From Pricia mediterranea (GTDB taxonomy: Bacteria; Bacteroidota; Bacteroidia; Flavobacteriales; Flavobacteriaceae): 64,000 bases of DNA. Below, piece by piece: positions 42,469 through 51,375 of the stretch. Every line of letters begins with the position of its first letter. Within the stretch, counting starts at the first letter, position 1. A program made the translations under genes and the position numbers. The notes under the pieces were generated by a model. That model saw only the letters and a list, made by a program, of their open reading frames with translations, did not search any database and had not been told where the DNA came from. Location of the stretch: the NCBI RefSeq assembly GCF_032248455.1, contig NZ_JAVTTP010000001.1, forward strand, positions 3,160,501-3,224,500, written 5' to 3'.

Positions 42469-45321
42469 TTATTCCGCTTCGGCGTAGGCTTCGATAGGGT
42501 CGCAAGTGCACATTAAATTACGGTCTCCATATGCATCATCGACCCGGCGTACCGCTGGCCAAAATTTGTTCTCGGAAAGGTAGGGAAGGGGGAAAGCCGC
42601 TTTTTGCCGGCTATATGGAAAATCCCAAGTGTCGCTGGTCAACATTTCCAAGGTATGCGGCGCATTTTTCAGAACATTGTCCGTATCGTCTGACGATGCC
42701 CTATCGATTTCTTCCCGAATGGAAAGCATAGCTTCGCAAAACCGATCAAGCTCGGCGAGGCTTTCGCTTTCGGTAGGCTCGATCATAATCGTTCCCGCAA
42801 CGGGAAAGGAAACTGTTGGGGCGTGAAAGCCATAATCCATCAAACGTTTGGCGATATCGGAGACCTCGATGCCTTGTTTCTTGAACGGTCTACAGTCGAT
42901 AATCATTTCGTGGGCGGCCCGTCCCCTTTCGCCGGTGTACAGGACGTCGAATTTTCCGCTCAGCCGATTTTTGATATAATTGGCGTTCAGGATGGCAATT
43001 TCGGTGGAACGTCGCAGCCCCGACCCTCCCAACATTTTTATATATCCATAGGAAATCAGGCAGACCAACGAACTGCCCCACGGGGCCGCGGAGATGGCAC
43101 CGATTCCCTTTTCGCCCCCGGTCTCGATGATCGGGTTGCCCGGTAAAAAAGGTACCAACTGTTCGGCAACGCAAATGGGTCCCACTCCGGGTCCCCCGCC
43201 CCCGTGGGGAATGGCAAACGTCTTGTGCAGGTTGAGGTGGCAAACATCGGCCCCGATCTTGCCCGGATGGGTCAGCCCTACCTGGGCGTTCATATTGGCC
43301 CCGTCCATATATACCTGCCCCCCATGATCGTGGATCAGCTGGGTAATATGCATAATCGATGACTCGAAGACTCCGTGGGTAGAGGGGTAGGTCACCATCA
43401 AAGCCGCGAGATTTTCGGAATGTTTAGCCACTTTATCCTCAAGGTCGGCAACATCGATATTCCCCTTTTCATCGGTTTTGGTCACCACCACCTTCATCCC
43501 GGCCATAACGGCGGATGCGGGATTGGTGCCATGGGCCGAAGCCGGGATAATGCAGATGTTTCGGTGTGCCTCGCCGCGGGACTCGTGATAGGCGCGAATG
43601 ACCATAAGGCCGGCATATTCGCCCTGCGCCCCCGAATTGGGCTGCAACGACGTGGCCGCGAATCCGGTTATGGTGGTCAGGTCTTTAGCCAGTTCCTTTA
43701 AGACGATTTGATAGCCTTTCGCCTGTTCGACGGGCACGAAGGGATGAATGTTTCCCCAGCGCGCCATGCTCAAGGCGAACATCTCGGAGGCGGCGTTCAA
43801 TTTCATGGTGCAGCTTCCCAAGGCGATCATGGAGTGGTTGAGGGACAAATCCCTGCGTTCCAGTTTTTTGATATAGCGCATGAGTTCGGTCTCCGAATGA
43901 TAGGCATTGAAAACCTTGTTCTGTAGAAAATCCGATTCGCGCCGTATGCTCTCCATGATGGCAGTGTCTTGCAGTAGCGCATCTATGTGAGCGGAATCTT
44001 TCCCGAGGGCTTCCGAAAAAACGGAAACGATCTGGTTGAGGTCCTTGACCGAAGTGGCCTCGTTGACCGCGATGGAAGCTGTGTCTTCGTCCACGTACAG
44101 AAAATTAACTTCATGTTTTTCGGCGATGGGCCGCAGGGCATTGGAATCGATCTTGACCGTTATGGTGTCGAAATAAGAGGTGTTGACTTGATACAAGCCT
44201 AGCTTTTCGAGGGCATCGGTCAACGTGACCGCGGTCGAATGTACCTTTTTGGCGATATATTTGAGTCCCTCTGGGCCGTGGAAAACGGCGTACATTCCCG
44301 CCATGACCGCCAAAAGCACCTGTGCCGTACAGATATTCGAAGTGGCCTTGTCGCGTTTGATGTGTTGTTCCCGGGTCTGTAGGGCCATCCGCATGGCGGG
44401 TTTCCCATCTACGTCTTTGGTGACCCCGATAATCCGGCCAGGGATGTTTCTTTTATAGGCTTCCCTAGTGGCAAAAAAGGCAGCATGCGGCCCCCCGTAA
44501 CCTAGGGGGATTCCGAAACGTTGGGTAGTTCCGACGACTACATCGACGCCCCATTCTCCCGGGGGCGTCAGCAATACAAGGCTGAGAATATCCGCGGCCA
44601 CTGCGGTTTTAATATCGTTTTCCTTGGCCTTGGCGACGAAATCCCCGTAATCGTGTATCTGTCCGTGTTTGCCGGGATATTGCAGCAGGGCACCGAAGAA
44701 ATCGCTTCCGAATTCGAAATCCCCATGTTTGCCGACCACCAGTTCGATGCCCAGCGGGGCGGATCTTGTTTTTAAAAGAGATAAGGTCTGGGGTAGAATT
44801 TCATCGGAAACGAAGAATTTCAATACTTTGTTTTTCTTTTGCTCCCGGCTACGCACGTCGAAGAGCATAGTCATCGCCTCGGCCGCCGCGGTACTCTCGT
44901 CCAACAAAGAGGCGTTGGCGAGTTCCATCCCGGTAAGGTCCGACACCACGGTCTGAAAATTGAGGAGGGCCTCCAACCTGCCTTGGGCGATCTCGGCCTG
45001 ATAGGGCGTGTAGGCCGTGTACCAGCCCGGGTTCTCCAGAATATTCCTTTTAATGACCGAGGGGGTCAGGCTCTCATGATAGCCGAGACCGATGTACGAA
45101 CGGAATAACTGGTTCTTTTCGGAAAGCTCTTGCATGTGCGCCAAAAATTTATGTTCGCTCATCGGAGCCTCCAGCCCCAAGTTTTCTTTTAGGCGGATTC
45201 CCTCTGGCAGGGTCTCATAGATCAACTGGTCCAAACTCTCCGTGCCGATAGTTTCGAGCATATGTTCGAGGTCGTCGTCGGTGATGCCGATATGGCGCTT
45301 CGCAAATACATCTGTTCTCAT
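42469..45321 (-). CDS. gcvP: Glycine dehydrogenase (decarboxylating), P-protein
   Basis: A 950-residue single-chain P-protein of the glycine cleavage system: PLP-dependent decarboxylation of glycine, passing methylamine to the H-protein. The start MRTDVFAKRHIGITDDDLEHML is typical. The PLP lysine is K700 in HLNLHKTFAIPHGGGGPG, in the C-terminal half; the N-terminal half is the non-catalytic repeat. A TAATTTTG box lies at 45352-45345 without a good TTG partner. gcvT and gcvH are not in the window. A strong terminator follows. Confidence 0.96.
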   Translation of the reverse strand: MRTDVFAKRHIGITDDDLEHMLETIGTESLDQLIYETLPEGIRLKENLGLEAPMSEHKFLAHMQELSEKNQLFRSYIGLGYHESLTPSVIKRNILENPGWYTAYTPYQAEIAQGRLEALLNFQTVVSDLTGMELANASLLDESTAAAEAMTMLFDVRSREQKKNKVLKFFVSDEILPQTLSLLKTRSAPLGIELVVGKHGDFEFGSDFFGALLQYPGKHGQIHDYGDFVAKAKENDIKTAVAADILSLVLLTPPGEWGVDVVVGTTQRFGIPLGYGGPHAAFFATREAYKRNIPGRIIGVTKDVDGKPAMRMALQTREQHIKRDKATSNICTAQVLLAVMAGMYAVFHGPEGLKYIAKKVHSTAVTLTDALEKLGLYQVNTSYFDTITVKIDSNALRPIAEKHEVNFLYVDEDTASIAVNEATSVKDLNQIVSVFSEALGKDSAHIDALLQDTAIMESIRRESDFLQNKVFNAYHSETELMRYIKKLERRDLSLNHSMIALGSCTMKLNAASEMFALSMARWGNIHPFVPVEQAKGYQIVLKELAKDLTTITGFAATSLQPNSGAQGEYAGLMVIRAYHESRGEAHRNICIIPASAHGTNPASAVMAGMKVVVTKTDEKGNIDVADLEDKVAKHSENLAALMVTYPSTHGVFESSIMHITQLIHDHGGQVYMDGANMNAQVGLTHPGKIGADVCHLNLHKTFAIPHGGGGPGVGPICVAEQLVPFLPGNPIIETGGEKGIGAISAAPWGSSLVCLISYGYIKMLGGSGLRRSTEIAILNANYIKNRLSGKFDVLYTGERGRAAHEMIIDCRPFKKQGIEVSDIAKRLMDYGFHAPTVSFPVAGTIMIEPTESESLAELDRFCEAMLSIREEIDRASSDDTDNVLKNAPHTLEMLTSDTWDFPYSRQKAAFPLPYLSENKFWPAVRRVDDAYGDRNLMCTCDPIEAYAEAE

Positions 45322-45473
45322 AGAATGGGCTTAAAAAGGAACTGCAAAATTACGGATTTATACCCTGATAACGGACAGATTAGCGAGCTAACGAAGGAAA
45401 GTTTTTAACCGAAATCAATACTTATACTCATGCTACTTGAAAAACCGAGAACAATACTTATCAACGGTATCGC

Positions 45474-45481
45474 TACATTTG
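45474..45481 (+). promoter_or_regulatory. -7 promoter box very close to the start codon
   Basis: TACATTTG ends only 4 bases before the ATG at 45486. If used, transcription would begin at or about the start codon, giving a leaderless mRNA. No TTG is found at the right distance. Confidence 0.35.
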
Positions 45482-45485
45482 TTCA

Positions 45486-46304
45486 ATGCAGGTGCTACGC
45501 CGATGTTTTGAATTTTATTTGGATGCCAGTATCCACGTTGCGCTTTCCGTTTTAGCGTTGGTCCACGTCACTTGCATGAGCTTGAACATTGCGTTTGATG
45601 ACCATCTGGGTCGGTTTCTGTTTTTTGGTTCGATCGTTTGCTATAATTTCATGAAATACGGGATCGAGGCGAAAAAGTACGTGGTGGTGAACTATCGTCA
45701 TCTAACCCTGATACAGGCAATAAGCTTAGCGGCCTTGGGGTTTGCAATTTACCAGAGCTACTTTTTAAGCCTTTCGGTCTATATCGGCATTGGGGTGCTG
45801 GTCGTGTTGACAGCGCTATACGCGATTCCCGTGCTGCCGCATACTAAAAACCTACGTAGTTTAGGGGGATTGAAAATTTTTGTGGTGGCCTTGGTATGGG
45901 CGGGGTCGACCGTAGTTCTTCCTGTACTCGCCGCGGATGTTTCCATTTCTTGGGATGTTCAGATGGAAACCGTACAGCGTTTTCTGCTGGTATTGATTTT
46001 GCTGGTGCCTTTTGAGATCCGTGATCTGGCTTACGACAGTCCCGAATTGCACACCCTACCTCAACGCTTCGGGGTAAAGGGGACGAAGATTATCGCGGCC
46101 TGTGCCATCGCCCCCTTTTTTTTGCTAACGCTCCTAAAGGATGCGGCCCATCCGGCGGAACTGTGGGTCAACGCGGTGCTGTGTTTGCTTTTAGGGGTGT
46201 TGATCTTATCGACTAGAATAAGCCGGAACCGGTATTTTGCCTCGTTTTGGGTAGAGGCTGTTCCAATTTTATGGTGGGCCTTGCTTTTTTTATCGGAATC
46301 CTAA
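45486..46304 (+). CDS. UbiA-like polytopic membrane protein
   Basis: A 272-residue protein of about eight membrane segments. NFMKYGIEAKKY and EIRDLAYDSPELHTLPQRFG stand where UbiA prenyltransferases have their two Asp-rich motifs, but the classical NDxxDxxxD is not present, so prenyl transfer is uncertain. It starts at ATG 45486, diverging from gcvP. Known in flavobacteria as a hypothetical membrane protein; function unknown. Confidence 0.75.
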   Translation: MQVLRRCFEFYLDASIHVALSVLALVHVTCMSLNIAFDDHLGRFLFFGSIVCYNFMKYGIEAKKYVVVNYRHLTLIQAISLAALGFAIYQSYFLSLSVYIGIGVLVVLTALYAIPVLPHTKNLRSLGGLKIFVVALVWAGSTVVLPVLAADVSISWDVQMETVQRFLLVLILLVPFEIRDLAYDSPELHTLPQRFGVKGTKIIAACAIAPFFLLTLLKDAAHPAELWVNAVLCLLLGVLILSTRISRNRYFASFWVEAVPILWWALLFLSES

Positions 46305-46384
46305 ACCGATCGATTAGGTTTCCGCGGCCCGAATCTCGAGCTAAATTCACTCAAGAACTTTTTGGACGGACTTACTGGTGCATT

Positions 46385-46906
46385 TCACAATAACTTCTCG
46401 GCCACTTCCTGCCAATTGTCAACACGTTCGAAACCTGTAGTGTGGATGTTGTGGGGGGACGTAAATTGTAGCGACCTGCCCTGGAATTCCGCAAGATTGT
46501 AGCTTCGGTCATCGATTAGGATATCTCCCCTTAAAATGTGCTTGTTGCCACATAGGATGCGCCGTTGCCAAGGGATAAAGGGAAAATGCTCATCGAGCCA
46601 TTCGGATTTTTCCTCCAGGGAATTGGGAAACTGCATCGCGGCCGAAGCGATATAGACCTCATACTTGTCGTTCAGGGCCTTCATTACAGAACGACTATCG
46701 GCAATGGGGTTCAGGTCGCGAAAGAAGCCACGGTTTCGGGCATGGTTGCGTACGCTGGTCTGCCTGTTTTCCGGCACGGTATGCCAGACTTCCTTGCCCA
46801 TACAGGCCTCAAGGGTAAGACATTCTTCGTAATCCCGATTGTAAATTTCAACATGTGCGCCGTAGGTGTCCGCCATTACCTCATCCATATCAACAAAAAG
46901 AACCAT
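46385..46906 (-). CDS. 5'(3')-deoxyribonucleotidase
   Basis: A 173-residue HAD-type phosphatase. The DxDxV motif is at the start (VLFVDMDEVMADTYGAH, D6 and D8). Later parts are VYIASAAMQFPNSLEEKSEW and the Asp pair in GDILIDDRSYNLAEF. The family removes phosphate from deoxynucleoside monophosphates and helps control dNTP pools. It ends about 80 bp from the converging UbiA-like gene. Confidence 0.9.
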   Translation of the reverse strand: MVLFVDMDEVMADTYGAHVEIYNRDYEECLTLEACMGKEVWHTVPENRQTSVRNHARNRGFFRDLNPIADSRSVMKALNDKYEVYIASAAMQFPNSLEEKSEWLDEHFPFIPWQRRILCGNKHILRGDILIDDRSYNLAEFQGRSLQFTSPHNIHTTGFERVDNWQEVAEKLL

Positions 46907-47183
46907 AAATATTGTTTTGTGCGAAGATCGTGAAAATGAAGATAAAGAGAAAAGTATTCGACAAACTTAGCTACCTGTTAACCTTTATAAAGAAGTTATC
47001 GAAGGGGCCGAATGACTCGATTGTCCGTTTGGAAACCTAAACCCGACGTAGGGCTATGAGACTTAAGATGAAGGACTAAATATCTTGAAATAACCGTCCG
47101 TTTTAAAACGCTCTTACGTCCTAATACCTGCTGGCCTTAGTCTTATGACAAAGGGATGAATGGCGGACAAGCATTCTAAATAA
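46907..47183. other. Gene-free stretch upstream of the nucleotidase
   Basis: Part of a 413-bp gap. A minus-strand TAAGTTTG box (46979-46972) is present without a TTG partner, 66 bp before the nucleotidase start. No ORF or strong hairpin is seen until the terminator at 47184. Confidence 0.5.
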
Positions 47184-47212
47184 AAAAGAGGGCGTCCCCA
47201 CGCCCTCTTTTC
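47184..47212 (-). terminator. Rho-independent terminator after the M3 peptidase gene
   Basis: A stem of 12 pairs (AAAAGAGGGCGT with ACGCCCTCTTTT, loop CCCC) with a T run on the minus strand. It is 108 bp after the peptidase stop; the space between is A/T-rich and empty. Confidence 0.85.
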
Positions 47213-47319
47213 GTTGTTAAAAAAAATTACTTTGATATAACCTTTTTAACCTACTTATGAACTACAAATGTAAGATAATTAATATACACGTTAATAGTCC
47301 TTTTCGTAAAAATTTTAAC

Positions 47320-49362
47320 TCATTTGGAAGAAACCATGTCAGTTTTCTTTAACAACCCTGCGCGTTCGAGCAGTGCCTCCACCTTGGGTTCAGCGCCCCG
47401 GAAACGTTTGTAGAGTAACATGGGATTTTCGGTGCCACCTTGCGATAAAACGTTGTCCTTGAATTTAGTTGCGACTTCTTTGTTGAAAATTCCTTCTTCC
47501 TTAAAATAGGCGAAGGCATCGGCATCGAGTACTTCCGCCCACTTGTAACTGTAGTATCCGGAGGAATATCCACCCTGGAAAATATGGGCAAAAGCGGTAC
47601 TCATACAGGTCTCGGGCGTTTCGGGGTATAGTCTGGTGCCTTTAAAGGCCTGTACTTCGTGAGTCTTTACATCGGAGATGTCCGTGGGGTCGATACCGTG
47701 CCAAGCCATATCCAGAAGCCCGAAACTCAATTGGCGCAGGGTCTGCATGCCTTCCTGAAAAGTGGCCGAATCCTTAATCTTTTCGATCAGTTCCATGGGG
47801 ATGGGGTCGCCCGTCTCGTAATGGGTGGCGAAGAGCTCCAGGGCCTCTTTCTCATAACACCAGTTTTCCATCACCTGACTGGGCAGTTCCACAAAGTCCC
47901 AATAGACCGAGGTCCCCGATAAGCTAGGATACACCGTGTTGGCCAGCATTCCATGTAGTCCGTGTCCGAATTCGTGAAAGAGCGTGGTCACCTCGTTAAA
48001 GGTCAAGAGCGAAGGTTTTGTCGAGGTACTACGGGTAAAGTTACAGACGTTGGATACGTGGGGCCGTACGTTCTCGCCGTTTCGTATATACTGAGGTCTA
48101 TAAGTGGTCATCCAGGCCCCGCCGCGTTTGCCCTCTCGGGGGTGGAAATCCGCATAAAACAGGCAAATAAAATTATTCGCTTGGTCATAAACCCGATAGG
48201 TCTTGACCTCTTCGTGATATTTGTCGATGTCGAACACCTCCTCGAAACGGAGTCCGAATAATAATTCGGACACTTTAAAGACCCCGGCGATGACATTTTC
48301 AAGCTTAAAATAGGGTTTCAATTTTTCGTCATCGAGGTCGAACAGTTTTTGTTTCAGTTTCTCGGAATAGTAACTGCCGTCCCATTTTTCCAACCGGTCG
48401 ATCCCATCGAGCTCGTTAGCGAACTCTTCGAGCTGTTTGAACTCCCGTTCCGCGGCAGGCTTGGCCTTTTCCAACAGTTCTTGGAGAAACTCCCGGACCT
48501 TTTCGGGGGTTTCGGCCATCCGTTCCTCCAATACAAAATCGGCATGGGTCTTATAGCCCAAGAGGTTAGCTCTTTCGTAGCGCAGCTTCGCGATTTTGAG
48601 GACGTTCTTTTGATTATCGAGTTCGTCGCCGTGAAATCCTTTGCTGCCGAAAGCCAGGGAAAGCTCTTTCCGTAGTTCGCGGTTCTCCGCATATTTCATA
48701 AAGGGGATGTAGCTAGGGTAATTCAAGGTTACTAGCCATCCTTCTTTTTCCCTTGCTTCGGCCAACTGGGCGGCCGCTTCCTTTTCGCCTTCGGGCAGAC
48801 CCTCTACATCGGACTCGTCCGTCAGATGCAGTTCGTATTTATTGGTTTCCGCCAGAACGTTTTCCCCGAAGGTCAATTTAAGTTTGGAAAGTTCCGCATC
48901 GATTTCCCGTAGGCGTTTTTTCTTGTCCTCGGGCAGGTTGGCACCGTTACGGCTAAAACTCTTGTATTTTTTATCAAGCAGCATGATTTGCTCGGGGGAC
49001 AGGTCCAACTCATCTTTTTCGTCGTAAACGGATTTTACCTTTTTGAAGAGTTCCGTGTTCAGTGTAATGTCGTTACCGAATTCGGAAAGAAGGGGAGATA
49101 CTTCCTGCGCGATTTTTTGGATGTGTTCGTTCGTTTCGGCGGAATTCAGGTTAAAGAACACGCTGGAGATGCGGTCGAGCTGTCGGCCCGAAAACTCCAA
49201 GGCCTCGATGGTATTTTCGAAGGTCGGGTTCTCGGGATTCTCGGTAATGGCGTCGATTTCCGCCCGGGCCTCGTCAATGGCCCGAAGAAAAGCAGGCTTG
49301 AAGTGCTCGTCTTTTATTTTTGAAAATGGGGCGGTGTCGAAAGGTTCTAATAAGGGATTCAT
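47320..49362 (-). CDS. M3-family metallopeptidase (oligopeptidase A / dipeptidyl carboxypeptidase type)
   Basis: A 680-residue zinc peptidase starting MNPLLEPFDTAPFSKIK at 49362; the frame opens two codons earlier with TTG. The zinc site is FHEFGHGLHGML (HExxH) followed by the third ligand in the SQVMENWCYE segment. There is no signal peptide, so it acts on peptides in the cytoplasm. The C-terminus has the family's GGYSSGYYSYKWAEVLDADA. It lies after purE on the same strand, with a repeat-rich 220-bp gap. Confidence 0.94.
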   Translation of the reverse strand: MNPLLEPFDTAPFSKIKDEHFKPAFLRAIDEARAEIDAITENPENPTFENTIEALEFSGRQLDRISSVFFNLNSAETNEHIQKIAQEVSPLLSEFGNDITLNTELFKKVKSVYDEKDELDLSPEQIMLLDKKYKSFSRNGANLPEDKKKRLREIDAELSKLKLTFGENVLAETNKYELHLTDESDVEGLPEGEKEAAAQLAEAREKEGWLVTLNYPSYIPFMKYAENRELRKELSLAFGSKGFHGDELDNQKNVLKIAKLRYERANLLGYKTHADFVLEERMAETPEKVREFLQELLEKAKPAAEREFKQLEEFANELDGIDRLEKWDGSYYSEKLKQKLFDLDDEKLKPYFKLENVIAGVFKVSELLFGLRFEEVFDIDKYHEEVKTYRVYDQANNFICLFYADFHPREGKRGGAWMTTYRPQYIRNGENVRPHVSNVCNFTRSTSTKPSLLTFNEVTTLFHEFGHGLHGMLANTVYPSLSGTSVYWDFVELPSQVMENWCYEKEALELFATHYETGDPIPMELIEKIKDSATFQEGMQTLRQLSFGLLDMAWHGIDPTDISDVKTHEVQAFKGTRLYPETPETCMSTAFAHIFQGGYSSGYYSYKWAEVLDADAFAYFKEEGIFNKEVATKFKDNVLSQGGTENPMLLYKRFRGAEPKVEALLERAGLLKKTDMVSSK

Positions 49363-49393
49363 GGGCAAACGTTTAGGTTATCGAGTTTAGGAC

Positions 49394-49463
49394 AAAAGAC
49401 GTAAAGAATAATGAATAAGGACGAAAGGAGCAAGGACTAAAGAAATAAAGAATAAGAGTAAAG
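49394..49463 (+). repeat. Worn purine-rich heptamer array
   Basis: The plus strand reads AAGACGT, AAAGAAT, AATGAAT, AAGGACG, AAAGGAG, CAAGGAC, TAAAGAA in a near-constant 7-base phase. Similar units occur after the CBS gene (about 32080-32120). Confidence 0.45.
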
Positions 49464-49543
49464 CGTGGTACGTTTTGAGTTTATTGGTTTTGGGCAAAAC
49501 TAGGCTGGCGATATTTCAAGAATATTGACCTTGTTATTCACGA

Positions 49544-49578
49544 CCGACAACCGACAACCGACAACCGACAACCGACGA
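49544..49578 (+). repeat. Tandem heptamer CCGACAA, five copies
   Basis: Four perfect copies (49544-49571) and one with one change (49572-49578), just past the purE stop codon (49586) in the convergent view. Worn copies (CCAACAA) run on to 49585. Confidence 0.95.
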
Positions 49579-49585
49579 CCAACAA

Positions 49586-50092
49586 CTATTTACTGTTCAT
49601 TGTACTGCCACTGCCCACGATTTTCGCTCCCTCAACAACTTTTTCTTTCAAACGTTCCTTGTAGGTCATAATCCTATCCCGGACGGTGGTATCTGCAGCC
49701 CCGATGATCTGTGCGGCCAGGATACCGGCATTTTTGGCGCCGTTCAAGGCTACGGTGGCCACGGGGACGCCCCCAGGCATTTGCAAAATGGACAATACGG
49801 AATCCCATCCGTCGATGGAGTTGCTGCTTTTTACCGGCACGCCGATGACGGGCAATGGGGTCAACGAGGCGACCATGCCCGGTAGATGCGCCGCGCCGCC
49901 GGCCCCGGCAATGATGGCCGCATACCCGTTCTTGTGTGCGTTCTTACCGAACTCGAACAGTTTTTCGGGCGTCCGGTGGGCGGAGACGATATCGACCTCG
50001 GTTTCAATACCGAATTCCTTTAAGATGTCAATGGCATCCTGCATGACGGGCATGTCACTGGTACTGCCCATTACTATGGCTATTTTGGTCAT
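49586..50092 (-). CDS. purE: N5-carboxyaminoimidazole ribonucleotide mutase
   Basis: A 168-residue class I PurE that turns N5-CAIR into CAIR in purine synthesis. Marks are IAIVMGSTSDMPVMQDA (phosphate site), VSAHRTPEKLFEF, AGAGGAAHLPGMVA and the loop LSILQMPGGVPVATV. The start is 2 bp after the purK stop, so the pair is coupled. Confidence 0.97.
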   Translation of the reverse strand: MTKIAIVMGSTSDMPVMQDAIDILKEFGIETEVDIVSAHRTPEKLFEFGKNAHKNGYAAIIAGAGGAAHLPGMVASLTPLPVIGVPVKSSNSIDGWDSVLSILQMPGGVPVATVALNGAKNAGILAAQIIGAADTTVRDRIMTYKERLKEKVVEGAKIVGSGSTMNSK

Positions 50093-50094
50093 AA

Positions 50095-51267
50095 CTATTT
50101 GCTTATTACTTTGATCGTCTCTTTCACTTGCTGCGCTATCCTCCGGGCTTCGGTAATCGCCTCGTTAACTATCGTCACGTGTCCCATTTTCCGGAAGGGG
50201 CGGGTCTGTTTTTTGCCGTAGATATGGGGGGTAACGCCTCCAAGTCGTAGAATTTCCTCCATGTTCTCGTAGACCACGTCTCCGGTATGGCCCTCTGCGC
50301 CGACGAGGTTGACCATAATGCCGGCGACCTTGCTCCGCGTATCGCCCAAGGGGAGGTCGAGAATGGCCCGGATATGCTGTTCGAACTGGTTGGTATAGCT
50401 GGCCTCGATACTATAATGGCCGCTGTTATGAGGGCGTGGTGCCACCTCGTTGACCAGAATCCTATCGTCTTGGGTCTGGAACAGCTCTACGGCGAGCAAA
50501 CCTACATGTTGCAAGGCGTCGGATGCCCTTAAAGCGGTTTCCTGTGCCTTTTGGGCCACTTTAGTGTCGATACGGGCGGGGCAGATGACATATTCTACCT
50601 GATTGGCTTCGGGATGGAACTCCATTTCGACCACAGGATAGCACTTTACCTCGCCGCTGACGCTTCTCGCTACGATAACGGAGAGTTCGTTCTTAAAATC
50701 AACAAGCTCTTCCGTGATACATTCCCCCTCGGGCAGTCCGTTTAGGTCCTCCAGTTTCCGCACCACGTTCACGCCCTGTCCGTCATAGCCAAATCGAGCA
50801 GCTTTCCACACAAAGGGAAATTTCATCCCCCCATTGCTAATGCTATCCTCAATTTCGCTTTTATAGGCAAAACGCTGGAAGTCGGCCGTTGGTATTCCCT
50901 TATCTACGTAGAACAATTTTTGTTTTGCCTTGTTCTGAATGATGCGAAGGGCTTTTGTCGGCGGATAGATTTTCATGCCTTCCCTTTCCAGTTTTTCCAA
51001 GGCATCGACGTTGACGTTCTCGATTTCAATAGTGAGCACATCGACCTTTTGTCCCAAGTTGTAAACAGCATCGAAATCCATCAGGTCCCCCAAGACGAAC
51101 TCGTTACAGGCAATCTTGCAGGGGGCATCCTCCGAGGCATCCATAACAATGGTATGGATGTCGAATTTTCGGGTTTCGTAGAGCAGCATCTTGCCCAATT
51201 GTCCACCTCCTAAAATCCCCAGCTTGAAATTCGAGGAAAAATAATTTTTTGGATTTGCCATGGCCAT
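50095..51267 (-). CDS. purK: N5-carboxyaminoimidazole ribonucleotide synthase
   Basis: A 390-residue ATP-grasp enzyme that makes N5-CAIR from AIR, bicarbonate and ATP. The N-terminal LGILGGGQLGKMLLYE, the ATP-grasp GGMKFPFVWKAARFGYDGQG and the late VNEVAPRPHNSGHYSIEA are clear. Two in-frame ATGs, 51267 and 51261, are possible; the first has AAAGAAG at a suitable distance. It is followed at 2 bp by purE and diverges from the HPRT-adenylate kinase gene. Confidence 0.96.
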   Translation of the reverse strand: MAMANPKNYFSSNFKLGILGGGQLGKMLLYETRKFDIHTIVMDASEDAPCKIACNEFVLGDLMDFDAVYNLGQKVDVLTIEIENVNVDALEKLEREGMKIYPPTKALRIIQNKAKQKLFYVDKGIPTADFQRFAYKSEIEDSISNGGMKFPFVWKAARFGYDGQGVNVVRKLEDLNGLPEGECITEELVDFKNELSVIVARSVSGEVKCYPVVEMEFHPEANQVEYVICPARIDTKVAQKAQETALRASDALQHVGLLAVELFQTQDDRILVNEVAPRPHNSGHYSIEASYTNQFEQHIRAILDLPLGDTRSKVAGIMVNLVGAEGHTGDVVYENMEEILRLGGVTPHIYGKKQTRPFRKMGHVTIVNEAITEARRIAQQVKETIKVISK

Positions 51268-51345
51268 AGCTTCTTTAATGAGCGTAAAAATACGGCGAAT
51301 TCCCAAAACCTGACCTGCCTTATCCGAAAAGCGGAATCAAAATAC

Positions 51346-51353
51346 TATATTTG
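51346..51353 (+). promoter_or_regulatory. -7 promoter box of the HPRT-adenylate kinase/obgE operon
   Basis: TATATTTG, an exact TAnnTTTG, 22 bp before the GTG start at 51376. No TTG at the usual distance. Confidence 0.45.
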
Positions 51354-51375
51354 GCTCTTTACCTAAACACGCCAA

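Noticed and set aside
42890-43243. Minus-strand 117-codon ORF inside gcvP
   Set aside because: Shadow frame of the P-protein gene, histidine/arginine/proline-rich.
45322-45420. Possible glycine riboswitch before gcvP
   Set aside because: Only about 100 bp, A/T-rich, with none of the paired glycine-aptamer structure.
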